Source of the DNA: Perilla frutescens
Taxonomy: Eukaryota > Streptophyta > Magnoliopsida > Lamiales > Lamiaceae
Assembly (NCBI GenBank): GCA_026008535.1
Contig: BRKX01000004.1
Coordinates: 55,932,501 to 55,996,500, forward strand
Direction of reading: 5' to 3'
DNA length: 64,000 nucleotides
Below the pieces are notes generated by a model. That model was not told the DNA's origin, did no database searches, and saw only the letters and a program-made list of their open reading frames with translations. Both the position numbers and the translations under genes were made by a program. Each line of letters starts with the position of its first letter. The first letter of the stretch is position 1. Of the stretch, positions 1 through 11,475 are shown one piece after another.

Positions 1-302
1 AGTCAAGATTCAAATTAATATCAATCAAATACAAACAATATACAATACCACTAAATATGAATTTGAATCATAATTTTAACCCGTAAATTTGATGTTACTC
101 TTATGCGGTTAGTGCTCGAGTTTTCCAAAATACATAACACGATATTTTGAAGTGGTCATATTTTATGTGTAATCTATATGTCAATATTATCGTGATATAT
201 CAAGCACATAATTTTAGTTCCCCGCATTGATTATACATAAAATATCATTTAAAAATATGAAACTATGTATATTTAAAAAAATTAAGACACTACTGTAAAG
301 TA

Positions 303-1402
303 CAGTGGCGGACGTGTGTAGGGGCCAATGGGGCCATGCCCCCCTCCCCCCTCAATTTTTTAGAAAAATAGAGTTAATATAGTAGGTCAAATACTTAATT
401 TAAAATTTAATTAAATAAGTTTAATAAATTTTAAATTTCTCACATCATTTATATGATCAAGTGAAATCATCTATCCTACTTTTCTATATCTCATTTGGTG
501 TCTCATTTTGATTTTTATTCGATTTTTATCAATTTTTTCTTCAATTTCAATTTGTTATAGCTTAGTTTAATTTTATAATTATTATTTAGGGTTTATTCCA
601 CCCAATTAGGGTTTATTTTTATTTTTAATATTTATTTCTTATTTTTTAGTTAATATAATTGATTATTATGGTTGATTATTCCAAAAGTATGGTATATAAT
701 TTTTAAAAATTTTAATTTTTAGCAATAAATATTGATGATTATTTGTAATACTATAATAAAATTTATTTGTAATAAATATTTTTAAAATATTAAATTTTAT
801 TGCGAAACACAATAGTGGGATATGAAAAGTGGACTAGAAGATTTTATCCTTTTATATGATACTAAGTGTCGCTATATATTCTTCATTCTCATTCTTTATT
901 ATTAACTTTATCATATAAATTTAAAAATAAATTAAGATTTACTAAAATTTTAATTACATATACTCACTTTAAATTCAAACATCAGTGGTTTCTTTCATAT
1001 TTTGTTTAAGTATATACTTGTGTGTTCTTTGCTTATAGTTTATTCTAATTCTCAATTTGGGTATTTTAAAGTTAATTTTTATTGAAATTATGACTCATAG
1101 TTTATTTATTTTTTTTTATTAAATATGTTTAGTTATATGTTCTAACTATAAGAGCATTATTATGATACAACCAATTAATTTTAAATGAGAAAAATTTTAT
1201 TTGGGTACTTAACAAATTGAAAGTTGTTTAAAAAATGATATAAGATGATATAATTTTGTCAATCAATTGTTTTTTTTTAATATTGAAACGTAATTAAAAA
1301 TTATATTAACTTAATTTTATCAAAATTATCATACATGAACTTTTTAGGATGTATGTTATTGTAAATTGGACCTCCTAAATAACATTTCAAGATCCGTCAC
1401 TA
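303..1402. mobile_element. Non-autonomous hAT element
   Basis: The left end CAGTGGCGGA and the right end TCCGTCACTA are inverted repeats of the hAT type. The element is flanked by a perfect 8-bp target duplication GTAAAGTA (295-302 and 1403-1410), the size hAT transposases make. It is 1.1 kb, AT-rich except for a G/C-rich patch just inside the left end (about 318-350), and has no transposase reading frame. The related flank at about 39250-39300 reads straight through the equivalent position, so it is an empty site. Confidence 0.85.
464..844. repeat. Family-A MITE nested in the hAT element
   Basis: About 380 bp, bounded by imperfect inverted repeats (left AAATCATCTATCCTACTTTT, right reading inward AAAATCTTCTAGTCCACTTT). 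It closely matches 1497-1871 along its length, including the core TTTAGGGTTTATTCCACC followed by AATTAGGGTTTAT. It lies wholly inside the hAT element. Confidence 0.65.
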
Positions 1403-1496
1403 GTAAAGTAGTATCGAATTTACAATCTTAAATGATTTCTCATTTTGACCTCTAATTCGTCTCATGCAAGTTCTTCCTGATCTCCCTCACCAAATG

Positions 1497-1871
1497 AAAT
1501 CCTGTATCCCACTTTTCTCTATCTCATTTGGTGTCCCATTTTGATGTTTATTCAATTTTTCATCAATTTCTATTTGTTATGGCTTAGTTTAATTTTATAA
1601 TTATTATTTAGGGTTCATTCCATCCAATTAGGGTTTATATTTATTTTTTAAGATTTATTTCTTATGTTTTAGTTAATATCATTGATTAATATGCTTGATT
1701 GTTCCAAAAGTAAGGTATATAATTTTTTAAAATTTTAATTATTTCACAATAAATGTTAATTATGATTTATAATACTATGATAAAATTTATTTTTATAATA
1801 AACAATTTTAAAATATTAAATTTCATAATGGAACACAATAGTGAAACATGAAAAGTGGACTAGAGGATTTT
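1497..1871. repeat. Family-A MITE upstream of LOR-A
   Basis: Second copy of the ~380-bp family, same orientation as 464-844, with the same terminal inverted repeats and the same core of two AGGGTTTAT-type words. It lies about 90 bp upstream of the LOR-A TATA box and has no counterpart in the LOR-C promoter. Confidence 0.7.
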
Positions 1872-1963
1872 ATCCCCTCCCTCACGCAGTACTTAGAGCT
1901 TATCATGCATAATTAAATACTTTTCTTCCTAACTGCAAACTCCTATTTTTTCATATTTTCACC

Positions 1964-1973
1964 TATAAATATA
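1964..1973 (+). promoter_or_regulatory. Putative TATA box of LOR-A
   Basis: TATAAATATA lies about 100 bp before the LOR-A start codon. The leader after it is conserved with LOR-C (shared words such as CATCATC, CTTACAAAT and CGGCCTTGAAT). Confidence 0.5.
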
Positions 1974-2071
1974 TAGATCACAAATGCACAATATCTATAT
2001 CATCATCTCTTACAAATTTACACCAACAATACTAGTATCCGGCCTTGAATTGAAAAATAAATTAATTAGAA

Positions 2072-3472
2072 ATGATGTCCGACACGAGCAATATTCCGGC
2101 GTCGACGCCACCAGTCGCTGTCGTGAGCACACAATTCTGCGTTGGATACCCCGTGGATCTGACCGTCACGCGGAAGATGATGACTCTCAAACATGGAACC
2201 TTCGGAGTCACCGACGTCAATGGCAACATCATGTTCCAGATCAATGGCAAAGCCTTAAGCCTCCACAGCCGCCGCGTCTTGCTCGACGCCGCCGGAGTCC
2301 CCCTCGTTACTTTCCAGCAAAAGGTAACTAAATTCAATTATGAATTAACTTGTTACGATCCCACGTCGAGAGTGGGGATTGATATTTAAGTTAGGATTCA
2401 ACCCTCCACCTTTAAACTAGCTTTTGTGGTGGATTTAAGTCCATGACTTGAGTATCTAACAATAGTATCAGAATCCGGACCTAGTGCCCCGTGTGAGTCT
2501 AGAGTGACAACTATCCCGAGTGTGAGCCAATAAACGGGAAAGGGCTACATGGTGCCCCGTGTGAGTCCGGAGTGACAGCTACTCTGCATGTGAGCTGTTT
2601 GCGGACGTCCGATTTGTCAGGCGAGGGGAATTGTTACAATCCCACAACATATCTTGGGTGGGGATTGATATTAATTAAGTTAGGGTCAACCCTACATCCT
2701 TGAGTTAGTTTTTATAGCGGAGTTAGGTCCTCGCTCAGGAATCTAACATGAACCTCAAACCTCTCTCTCTCTAGATCTTGTCTGAATTATATATGCTTAA
2801 TTAAATTGCAGATGATGACAGCGCATAGGAGATGGCAGGTTTTCAGAGGAGAGAGCACAGAACCTAAAGATGTGATTTTTAGTGTGAGAAAATCGACGAT
2901 ATTTCAAATGAAGACGAAGCTAGAGGTGTTCATGGCCGCTAACACCGAAGAAAACCGCTGTGATTTCAGAATTGAAGGCAACTGGTTTGAGACAGCATGC
3001 GTCATTTACGTTGGAGACACTAATGATATCATTGCTCAAGTAAATATCAAACCCTTTTTTTATATTTCTAATGCTATACCGTGTTTCAATCTCGTATTTT
3101 GTGCCACCAACCATTAAGTAGCTTATGCAGTCTGCGGTTAATACACCAATGGGGCCATATAGCATTGCCGGTCTAGTTTTAATATGTATTGGTAGAAAGA
3201 AACCCGAATCATAAAAGGAAATCTATATGAATTGAAACACGATAAAAAATAGAAGAATCGAGCTGGTTAATTATTGCATCATATATATGATCGTTGTTTG
3301 TCTAAAATTGGTGTGTGTTTGTTTGCAGATGCATAGGAAACACAGTGCCCAAAGCATTTTGCTTGGAAAAGACACATTTTGGGTGACAGTTTATCCAAAT
3401 GTTGATCATGCCTTCGTAGTTGCTTTGATTGCGATTCTTGAGGAAATTAATGAAGATAGGAAACAATCCTAA
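2072..3472 (+). CDS. LURP-one-related (LOR) protein, copy A
   Basis: Three exons: 2072-2323, 2812-3039, 3329-3472; both introns are GT-AG and phase 0; predicted product 207 residues, the usual size for this family. LOR proteins (Pfam LOR, tubby C2-like superfamily) form a beta barrel around a C-terminal hydrophobic helix; Arabidopsis LURP1 is pathogen-induced, but the molecular role of most members is unknown. Visible family features: N-terminal FCVGYPVDLTVTRK, the VTDVNGNIMFQI strand pair, LLDAAGVPLVTF at the end of exon 1, RRWQVFRGES opening exon 2, the strand around SVRKSTIFQMKTKLEVFMA, and the C-terminal VTVYPNVDHAFVVALIAILE, whose end is the hydrophobic helix. Nearly the same protein as LOR-C. 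Two ATGs are adjacent at the start (2072 and 2075); the first is chosen. Intron 1 holds a TRIM, which splicing should remove. Confidence 0.93.
2351..2748 (+). mobile_element. TRIM-type LTR element in LOR-A intron 1
   Basis: Two direct terminal repeats of about 111 bp (2351-2461) and 117 bp (2632-2748), both starting TGTTAC and ending TCTAACA. Right after the left repeat is AGTATCAGAATCC, close to the initiator-Met-tRNA primer site TGGTATCAGAGCC; just before the right repeat is a purine run GGCGAGGGGA. Total size and lack of coding fit terminal-repeat retrotransposons in miniature. Flanking 5-mers (TAACT, TGAAC) are only partly alike. LOR-C intron 1 lacks it. Confidence 0.75.
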
Positions 3473-3840
3473 GTGTGTGTAAGAACACTACACAAATCCA
3501 CATGTGCAACAAGAGTCGAAAGAATGTAGTCGATTTTGGAATGGATGATTATTTTTGGATATATAATTGAATCATGAGATTTTTTGTTTGGAGGTTGATG
3601 TGTGATGTAATAATTTCCCAGGTGATTGATTAATTTGTTTGAAGTGAATGTATAAAAAAAATTATTACAGCATTATGGTTTAAAATTCTCTTGTACTACG
3701 TTATTCCAAAATGTGATGGATATATAATATTGTATGGTGTGGCTTTGATCAATTTCCATCTCTATTTTGATATGGTGTAGGTGAATGACAGGTCTGCTTC
3801 TAAGAAGTTAAAAGAGAGTTAAAACTTATAAGTTTAATAA

Positions 3841-5760
3841 GAAATTAATAATACTTAAATTTATATCTCGTCATATGGTACTCATATATCCGAATTGAAT
3901 TTTGACCCGACGGAAGAGTGAAGACTTCTCATTTACACGATGTATATATTTTCTTCTTTTATTGTGCGGTTTTAAATCAAGCTAGATTGCTCGATACTCG
4001 ACTCAATAACTTGAAAAGGCTATATTAATGATGTTTATCGAAAAGGGAATTCAATCCCACCTCAATTGTTGTGAGATTGATCTTCGGTTTACGAGCTGAC
4101 TTTTTTTTTCATATTTTTCGGTGTATATGTAGATATTCTTGCATCTCGTATTTCATTCCATTAGTGGTGATATCGTGATGTGAATGTGACGTGACCTGCG
4201 TACCGGTATAAATAAAACACGGTTTTGAAATGGGGGTTCGAATTAATATCTCGTTGTTCTTGACTACTCATCCTATATATCAAGTTGCATTTTGTTTAGC
4301 TGTATTTGTTAAATATTTTTGGCCCTGATAGATATGTATATGGGACCTCCACTCCATTGCTGCATGATATTTCATCTGTCTTGATCAATCTTGGATTACA
4401 ATAATTTAGAAGTTGATATTGTTATATATCAATATTATATATATATATATATATGAAAATAAGATAATGTGGCATATAGGGTAACAATCCAAATTAAAGA
4501 AATGCTTTATCGATCAAGATCTTAAAAATAGGCTAAGAACTCTTAGTTTCTTCGAGTTCTATTATAGAGTTGCTTGTAAAAGCCAAGTAATTTAAGACAT
4601 GCATTTAATGTCTTCTTGAATTGATTTTTTTATAAAAATATATATTTCCATTTTTTTATAGATGGAGAGGAGAGAAGATCGTAGTCGCTATTTGATGATA
4701 CAATATAATTTCAAAGTGTGTGCATGCTTCTTATTGGATAGAAATGCAAATCGGGCTCGGAATTATGATTGTTGATAATTATTAGGAAAACTGTTCGTGA
4801 TCAATATTGTCTCATTAGTTGAATTCAAAGATTAGTTTGTTAATTCAAAATTGGTAGTATTTGTTGAAGTCAAAGCATATATATGGACCACTGCCCTATT
4901 ATTTTTTAGCTCGATTTTTGTGCACTAGGTGCATCGTCAGATGCGTTGATCGAACAATGCCGGAAACATGTGTTGAACGGTCAACATTTAAATCAATATC
5001 AACAATAACATTTAAAAATATCATTTAAAAGTTCAAAAATATCACATGTATTCTTAAAAAGTATTGGCTAGAAAAAAAAATCGATCAAAATCAATATTAA
5101 CGGTAATATTAAAAGGTATCAATTAAATGTATCTTTAAAAAATATCACATATGTCACCATTATTATTATTATTCAGGTTAACGTGTGTTGATCCGGTCAA
5201 AATGTTGACTGATGTTGATTTTCTGATATAACACTATATGTAAGTAGTGTAGGGAGATTTTTGCCATTATTTTTTGTTTTATATTTTTAATTCAGATGAT
5301 ATTAATTAAAACCAACTATTATTGGAGTGTCTGAACTAATTTAATCAGAAAAGACTAAATGTCATTACTCGGTTTTGGGAAGAGCTTCTAAAATGCCTTT
5401 GAAAGATCAGTTCGGATCTTTAATTTAATATTTACTTTTGCTACGTTCTAATTTATATTTCATTTTATTTGTTGATAAATAGCATGTATGAAATATAATT
5501 TTACCTCATTTGGTATTACGATGCTTTGTACATTCCAACTCCAAATCACTCAATATAAAGTAAGAGGTGGTTGAGGCCGTAAAAAATATATATCTTGAAT
5601 TCAAGACTCACGTGTTATTTTTTCTTTATCCAACTTTAAAAAAAAATGGTAAAAGGCGTGAACTACTAAATTTTTTTCTGTAACCTAAGACAATCACCTC
5701 AAGTGACTAAAGGCAAATTCACTCCAATTGTAATTCAATTGTCTAGTCTATGTAAAGTAT
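3841..5760. other. Intergenic, AT-rich
   Basis: No coding region or RNA gene seen. It contains a short (TA)n run near 4435-4454 and a MITE-like fragment at 4919-5235. The last five bases (AGTAT) are the target duplication of the copia element. Confidence 0.6.
4919..5235. repeat. MITE-like fragment related to 24848-25119
   Basis: It begins TGTGCACTAGGTGCATCGTC, resembling the terminal repeat of the element at 24848-25119 (reverse strand TGTGCACTAGGTAGATATCA). It shares words such as TCAACG, ATATCACATG and AAAAATATCA. The far end is too diverged to define. Confidence 0.35.
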
Positions 5761-6575
5761 TGTAGTGGTACAGACCCGGCTAGGGATTACACTTCTTGTT
5801 TTCCTACCACTTGCGGTCTCTTTCACTTGCTACTCAAGTAGCTAGACCCAAGAGAGAACTATTACAAGCGATTACAACAAAAAACAGTGAAAAACTTGAA
5901 CTTCAATTCTTCACAGAAAGGAGATCTTCTCACGAGGTAGCCTCAGAAGGGAAGATCAAAGGAATCTTCAAGGTTCTTCACAGGCTAAGGCACCAACCTT
6001 GAGATCTGCAATATAGCAAACAAGCCCAATAAATATAGAGTGAAAGTAGCAGTAGATCAAAGTGACAAGAAAAGACAGAGAAGGGTCAGAGGTGGGAAAA
6101 AATGTGCGCGGGGCACGGTGGCTCAGATTTTCCCACTAGAGACGGTGACGGCAACTCCGGCGATCGGAAAAGACCCAGACCAAGGAGGGGATGGTGAAAT
6201 GATCCCACTCGAAGCACACTTAAGCTTTCAATCTCAGAGGACAGCCCAGCCGTCTACACTCATAGGCCAACATGAATCACGGACAGATTCCGGCCAGAGA
6301 AACCGAGAACGGCGGCAACAAACACACACACAGAGAGAGAGAGAAAGAGAGCTTTTCAGATTAGGGTTAAGGATCAGAGAGTGGCTTGAGGGAGAAGAGG
6401 GCTCTCTCGCATGTTATAGAGGGTTCCAGAACATAGGGAATAGTCATCAGCAATTATGCTGATTAATGAGGGAAATGGAACGACAGATTAGGGTTAAGGG
6501 TTAAGGGTTGGGCCGGGTAGGAAATAGAAAGTCACATGGGCCTGGGTGAAAAGGCCAATTGGGCCAACATTAGCA
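5761..6575 (-). repeat. 3' LTR of the copia element
   Basis: 815 bp; plus-strand ends TGTAGTGG and TTAGCA. Matches 13419-14219 over its whole length with scattered substitutions and an indel in a purine microsatellite (about 6322-6350, CACACA followed by AGAGAG). Inside the element it is preceded on the minus strand by a purine-rich stretch AAAGGTGGATA. Confidence 0.93.
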
Positions 6576-6918
6576 TATCCACCTTTGGCCCTGTTGGTCT
6601 TTTCCATCACCAAGGAGTTACCTGTCAATTGAAACACAAGAGATTATCATCATAGCCGTTTATTTTTACTCTAGATTTATCACAAAGAAAAAATCAGAGA
6701 GAGAGGAGTAAATACTATGCGTATTCAATCCAGTCTCAACACAAGAGACCAACCCAAAGATTTGAAACAAGTCTCAGGTCTGAACAACTTGACCATCAAA
6801 GATATATTTCACCTAGCTTGAGTACCAAGGGTAAATCACCATGAATTGTACTGCCCCTGGGGCAAATTGAGCATCCTGACACAAGGCCAGGACAACTCAG
6901 TCATCCTTTCCCTTTAGC

Positions 6919-7755
6919 TCAACCAAAGTCCATGTTCAGGAACTTCTTGCAGGCTTCCAGCTTTGCAACTGGGAGGCACTTAGTGCCCATGTCTGCTGGA
7001 TTGAACTCAGAGGGAATTTTATCCAACAAGACTTCTCCTTTTTCTACAATGTCTCTGATGAAGTGGTATCTCACATCTATGTGTTTGGTTCTGTCATGGA
7101 AAACAGGGTTTTTACATAATTGGATTGCAGACTGACTGTCAGAGAAAAGCAAAGGTTTATCATCAATAAAATTGATTTCAGACAAGACACAATTTAACCA
7201 GATTGCTTCTTTCACAGCTTCAGTAGTTGCTATATACTCAGACTCAGTAGATGATAATGCAACAATACTTTGCAACTGAGATTTCCAACTAATACATGAC
7301 CCACACAAAGTGAACACATAGGATGTAGTTGATTTTCTTTGGTCCCTATCATTGGCATAATTTGAATCAACATAACCAATACACTTAACACCATCAGAGA
7401 ATTTAGAAAAAGTTAAGCCATGGGAAGCAGTAGACTTTAAATATCTCAAAAGCCATTTCAGAGCCTCCCAATGAGGCAACCCAGGGTTAGCCATGTACAT
7501 GCTCAAACATGATACAGCATAGGCAATGTCATGCCTAGTGCTGATCATTAAGTACATAACTGACCCTATGGCATTAGCATAAGGGATACCAGTCATATCA
7601 CTCATGTCAGAGTCACTTCTGGGACACTGATCCTTACTTAATTGAAAATGTGAAGCAAGAGGAACAGTTACAGGTTTACAAAGCTCTATGTCAAATATCT
7701 TTGACACTTGCTCAACATAAGGTGACTGATGTAATAAAAGTGTGTGTTTACTCCT
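6919..7755 (-). pseudogene. copia RT C-terminus and RNase H remnant
   Basis: Open minus-strand frame ending in a stop at 6919. Family landmarks in order: PYANAIGSVMYLM, TRHDIAYAV, HWEALKWLLRYLK (RT connection), GYVDSNYANDRDQRKSTTSY and ISWKSQLQSIVALSSTESEY (RNase H with its acidic residues), then DSQSAIQL, RTKHIDVRYHFIRD and NPADMGTK. This is the usual tail of copia Pol. The frame is cut on its N-terminal side by the solo LTR; the bases just inside the right-hand target duplication continue it in the same frame. Confidence 0.92.
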
Positions 7756-9149
7756 TGGTGCGTCGTTTTTTACCAAAAATAAATGTCTCGACAATCAGTG
7801 GGTAAGCCCTTACTGCAGAGTACAGTGGCAAGCAGGATCGTCTCCCAAGGGATCGGTGAGAATTACTCCTTATTTCCAATCTGTATATCCAAACTTCAAA
7901 CGGGGGTTTTGAGACTTTTAAACTGAATTTAACGAGAGCAATAACAAAATAAAATTAAATAAATAAGTATGCAGAGAACAGATTCTAACAGTTATTAAAA
8001 AGATATCCCGGATTCCAACTAACTCCACTCTAGCTCAATTAACCGATCCTTGATGCAAAGATTAATTTAATCAACTTATGCAAACCAGTTATAGTCGCCG
8101 AAGACACTTACTGACACGACCTAATTTCTCCATAATTTCTCGATAACCAGGAAGACACTTCACCAATTATTTCCCTAATCGACTGACAACCGTAAGAGAC
8201 ACTCTATAGGTTTAATGAGCCGACAACATTTAATCCTAGAGAAACCCGATTCAAATCCAACTGACTCTGACACAGGACAATCGAAATTTAACTGTTATTC
8301 CCTTGGTTCTGAAGAACCGTTTCACCACTAATTAAACTTAAACCACAATTACGGATGGTCGATTTAATTGGCTGCTAATTAATTTCGTATTACAAAATAT
8401 TTGCAACTACCTAGCAATACCGAAACAATTAACGACACGAAAATTAAGAACAACAGATACATGCATTCGATTAAATGATAAAGCAATTAGATCTCACGAT
8501 TTAGTTGGCTAGAGCTTCATTAAGTTGTCACCCGAGATATAATTGAACTTTAACTGGAGCTCATAATTAAACTTGATCGCATAAAATTATCGAGAGCTTG
8601 GAACACGATGAATTGGAAAAGAAAATACGAAAGCTGAATAAAATCGCATCGCTGCGTTCTCGCTCTTGCGTCTGTTCTGGATTGTTCATTAAAATTAAAT
8701 TAGATCCTAATATATCTAATATCCATAAGAGAGTTTGTCTTAATTGGGAAATAAAAATCTATATATATCTAAACTAGGTAAGTTGACCAAAAAGACTCCT
8801 TAGGACTGTAAACTTCTTTGTAGCCGCCTCCAAGTAATTTCCAGGTTGTAATTCATGTCTGGGCCCACTGGAAATCGCAAAATGAATGGATCGGCCCAGT
8901 TCTAATTGTTAAAGCCTATGAACTGCGCCCAGAATTCTTTAGCTCCTGCAGTATACCCTTACTGACTGCAACTTCAAATCAAAATGCACAGCTTCAGTCA
9001 AGACTCTCGGCTTTTTCTTCATTATGGAGCTGGTTATCTGCATTCAACTCGAAAGACACTTCTTCCCACAAAATAGAGCAATTGGGTAATTTCATAGCAA
9101 TAATAAACATCAAACAGACCCCAAAACTTAGGAAAATATGGTCCAATCA
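7756..9149 (-). mobile_element. Solo LTR nested in the copia pol gene
   Basis: 1394 bp, plus-strand ends TGGTGCGTCG and TCCAATCA, flanked by a perfect 5-bp target duplication CTCCT (7751-7755 and 9150-9154). No coding frame and no primer site, so a single LTR left by recombination. Reading minus, its 3' part has the GGGAGACGATCC stretch typical of the U5 end of plant gypsy LTRs (Athila/Tat-like), and it resembles the LTR-like sequence ending at 18843. The copia RT frame is continuous across the insertion once one copy of the 5-bp duplication is discounted. The gypsy placement is by word resemblance only. Confidence 0.85.
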
Positions 9150-9547
9150 CTCCTATCTCTATCAATATTCATACGTAGAATCTTTCTGGCATCTCCCAGA
9201 TCTTTCATGTTGAAATTAGCACTTAGGCAGGTTTGGACATGCTTCACAGTCTTCAAACAGGGACTTATTAGAAGTATATCATCCACATAAAGCAATAAGA
9301 ACATAGGCAATGAGGATTGCATATAATACAGGCAATGATCAAATTTACTTCTGAAAAATTCAGGCTTTTCATACAATTATCAAACTTGATGTTCCATTGC
9401 CTAGAAGATTGTTTTAAGCCATAAAGGGATTTTTTTCAATAAGCACACATGATCAGAATGTTTTTCATCTACAAAACCTTCAGGTTGCTTCATATAAATG
9501 TTATTTTCTAATTCTCCATGCAAGAAGGCAGTGGTCACATCCATTTA
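9150..9547 (-). pseudogene. copia reverse transcriptase core remnant
   Basis: Minus-strand RT fragment with the catalytic YVDD followed by ILLIS, and LGDARKILRM downstream. Upstream in the same region MDVTTAFLHGELE and IYMKQPEGFV are readable but in other frames, showing frameshifts near 9430 (an A run) and 9370. The preceding frame stops at 9545-9547, just before the MDV motif. Confidence 0.85.
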
Positions 9548-11475
9548 TTTCAATTCCCAGTCAAAGTGTGCAGTCAAGGCAAGAATTATTCTAACTGTGG
9601 TGAATTTCACCACATGACCAAAGATTTCAATGTAGTCTATGTCTTCTTTCTGTGTAAATCCCTTAGCAACAAGCCTAGCTTTATATCTTACATTATTGAT
9701 CTCTTGTTTTATTTTAAACAACCATTTACATTCAACAAAAGAGCATGCATCAGATTTTTCCACAAGAATCCAAGTTTTATTGTCATGCAGAGATTTCATT
9801 TCACACTTCATAGCATCAATCCACTTATCAGCATCAACACATGAGACAACTTCTTTATAGGTTTTGGGTTCAGAAGAATCAACATTATTAAACACATTAA
9901 AAGCATACATAGATAAGTTACAGCCATCATATCTAGAGGGAGCCTTGATGGTTCTCCTAGGTCTATCTCTAGACAACTGATAGTTATCCAAATTCACTTG
10001 CTCAAAGTCATGCTCAGAAGGTTGTTTAGGCCCAGATTCAGAAGATTCAGATTCAGACACATTCATGTGAGCATGCATGTCATGATCAGACTCATGGTTG
10101 GATGCAGAATCATTTGGATTAATGTTATCATGCACATTGTTATTTAGATGATCATTCAGAGTTGGAACATTAATCTCAGGTAATATTGGTGGAGAAGGGT
10201 CCATCTTAGACACAGCAGGGAAGAACACAGGAACATTAACTTTATCCATCTCACTTAGAGTATCAGAGTGTGAGGATTCATTCAAGCATGGAAAATCAAA
10301 TTCATTGAATGACACATCCCTATTAATGCAAGTTTTGAATCCAGGTAAAGTTTTATCCCACAGCCTATACCCCTTGACACCATCAGGATATCCTGAGAAA
10401 ATGTATTTCCTAGCTCTAGGCTCAATTTTACTTAGTTTTTGGTGAACATAAGCACTGCAACCAAATATTCTTAGATTTGACAAGCAAATGGGTTTATTCC
10501 AAAACACAGATTCAGAGAGCTTGCCTTTTAGAGGAATAGAGGGGGATCTGTTAATTAAATAACAGGATGTTATTAGAGCTTCTCCCCAGAATTTCTTTTT
10601 AAGGCCTGAACTAGCCAGCAGGCTTCTGACTCTCTCAATGAGAGTCCTGTTCATCCTTTCAACAACCTCATTTTGTTGGGGGTTGTAAGGCACTAACTTA
10701 TGCCTTTTTATTCCCATTTCTGAACACAGATTATCCATAGCTTGATTGCAAAATTCCAAGCCATTATCAGTTCTCAAACATTTAATTTTCTTATTGGTTT
10801 GATTTTGAATTTCAGCAACCCATTTTGAGAACTTTTGGAAAACATCAGATTTATGTTTCATTAAGAAAACCCAGGTTTTTCTTGAGAAATCATCTATAAC
10901 AGATAAGAAGAACATATTTCCACCATGAGTTGGGACCTTTGCAGGTCCCCACACATCTGCATGTATGTATTCAAGAATATCAGAGCTCAACTGAGCCTTT
11001 GGATAAGGACCAGACACAGGGAAAGGCAACTTATGTTGCTTTCCCATCAAACAGGGTTCACAGAAAGACATGCTAGAAACCTTATCATGCTTGAAAGCAC
11101 CAGATTTACTTAAGATTTCTAGACTCTTGTTGCTCATATGCCCTAATCTTGCATGCCATAATGCAGTTTTATCAGTTTGGACCAAGTTTGCAAATTGGAC
11201 AGGCACAGAGAAAGCATGCACAGCATAAAGATCTCCCTTTCTGGGGGCATCAAAGTAAAGCATGGAATTTAATTTAAACTGAAAACTTTTATGATTCACA
11301 GAACCAAAGAGCATTTGATCAACCAGTTTAGAAACAGATAGCAGGTTAAACTTCAATTTGGGGACATATCTCACATCATGTAATGTAATCATGCTTTCAT
11401 TCTCAAATTTTAGGCATACATTTCCTTTTCCAGCAATATCACAATGCAGTCCATCAGCCAAAGCAACAGATCCAG
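9545..11475 (-). pseudogene. copia integrase and RT N-terminus remnant
   Basis: Long minus-strand frame. In order: GAG-pre-integrase with LWHARLGHMS and the CEPCLMGKQHKLPF zinc-binding tail; integrase core with catalytic acids in HADVWGP, RTDNGLEF and the E of EVVERMNRTL; an acidic, Ser/Asn-rich linker; then the start of RT (PKTYKEVV, KWIDAMKCEM, WLFKIK, RYKARLVAKGFTQ). It ends in a stop replacing a codon just before the MDV motif. The upstream join to protease is frameshifted near 11475. Confidence 0.9.

Larger units (their letters stand above)
1..3840 (+). repeat. Segmental duplication, copy A (LOR-A block)
   Basis: This block aligns by eye, in the same order, with 38855-40660: distal upstream DNA (1-300 against 38860-39250), promoter and 5' leader, exons, introns, and 3' flank up to about 3840. 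It probably continues left of the window. Copy A is longer because it carries insertions that copy C lacks: a hAT element (303-1402), a MITE (1497-1871) and a TRIM (2351-2748). Confidence 0.8.

Noticed and set aside
2062..2337. Minus-strand open frame opposite LOR-A exon 1 (also at 39456 opposite LOR-C)
   Set aside because: Antisense shadow of a conserved LOR exon; no introns, domain or start context.
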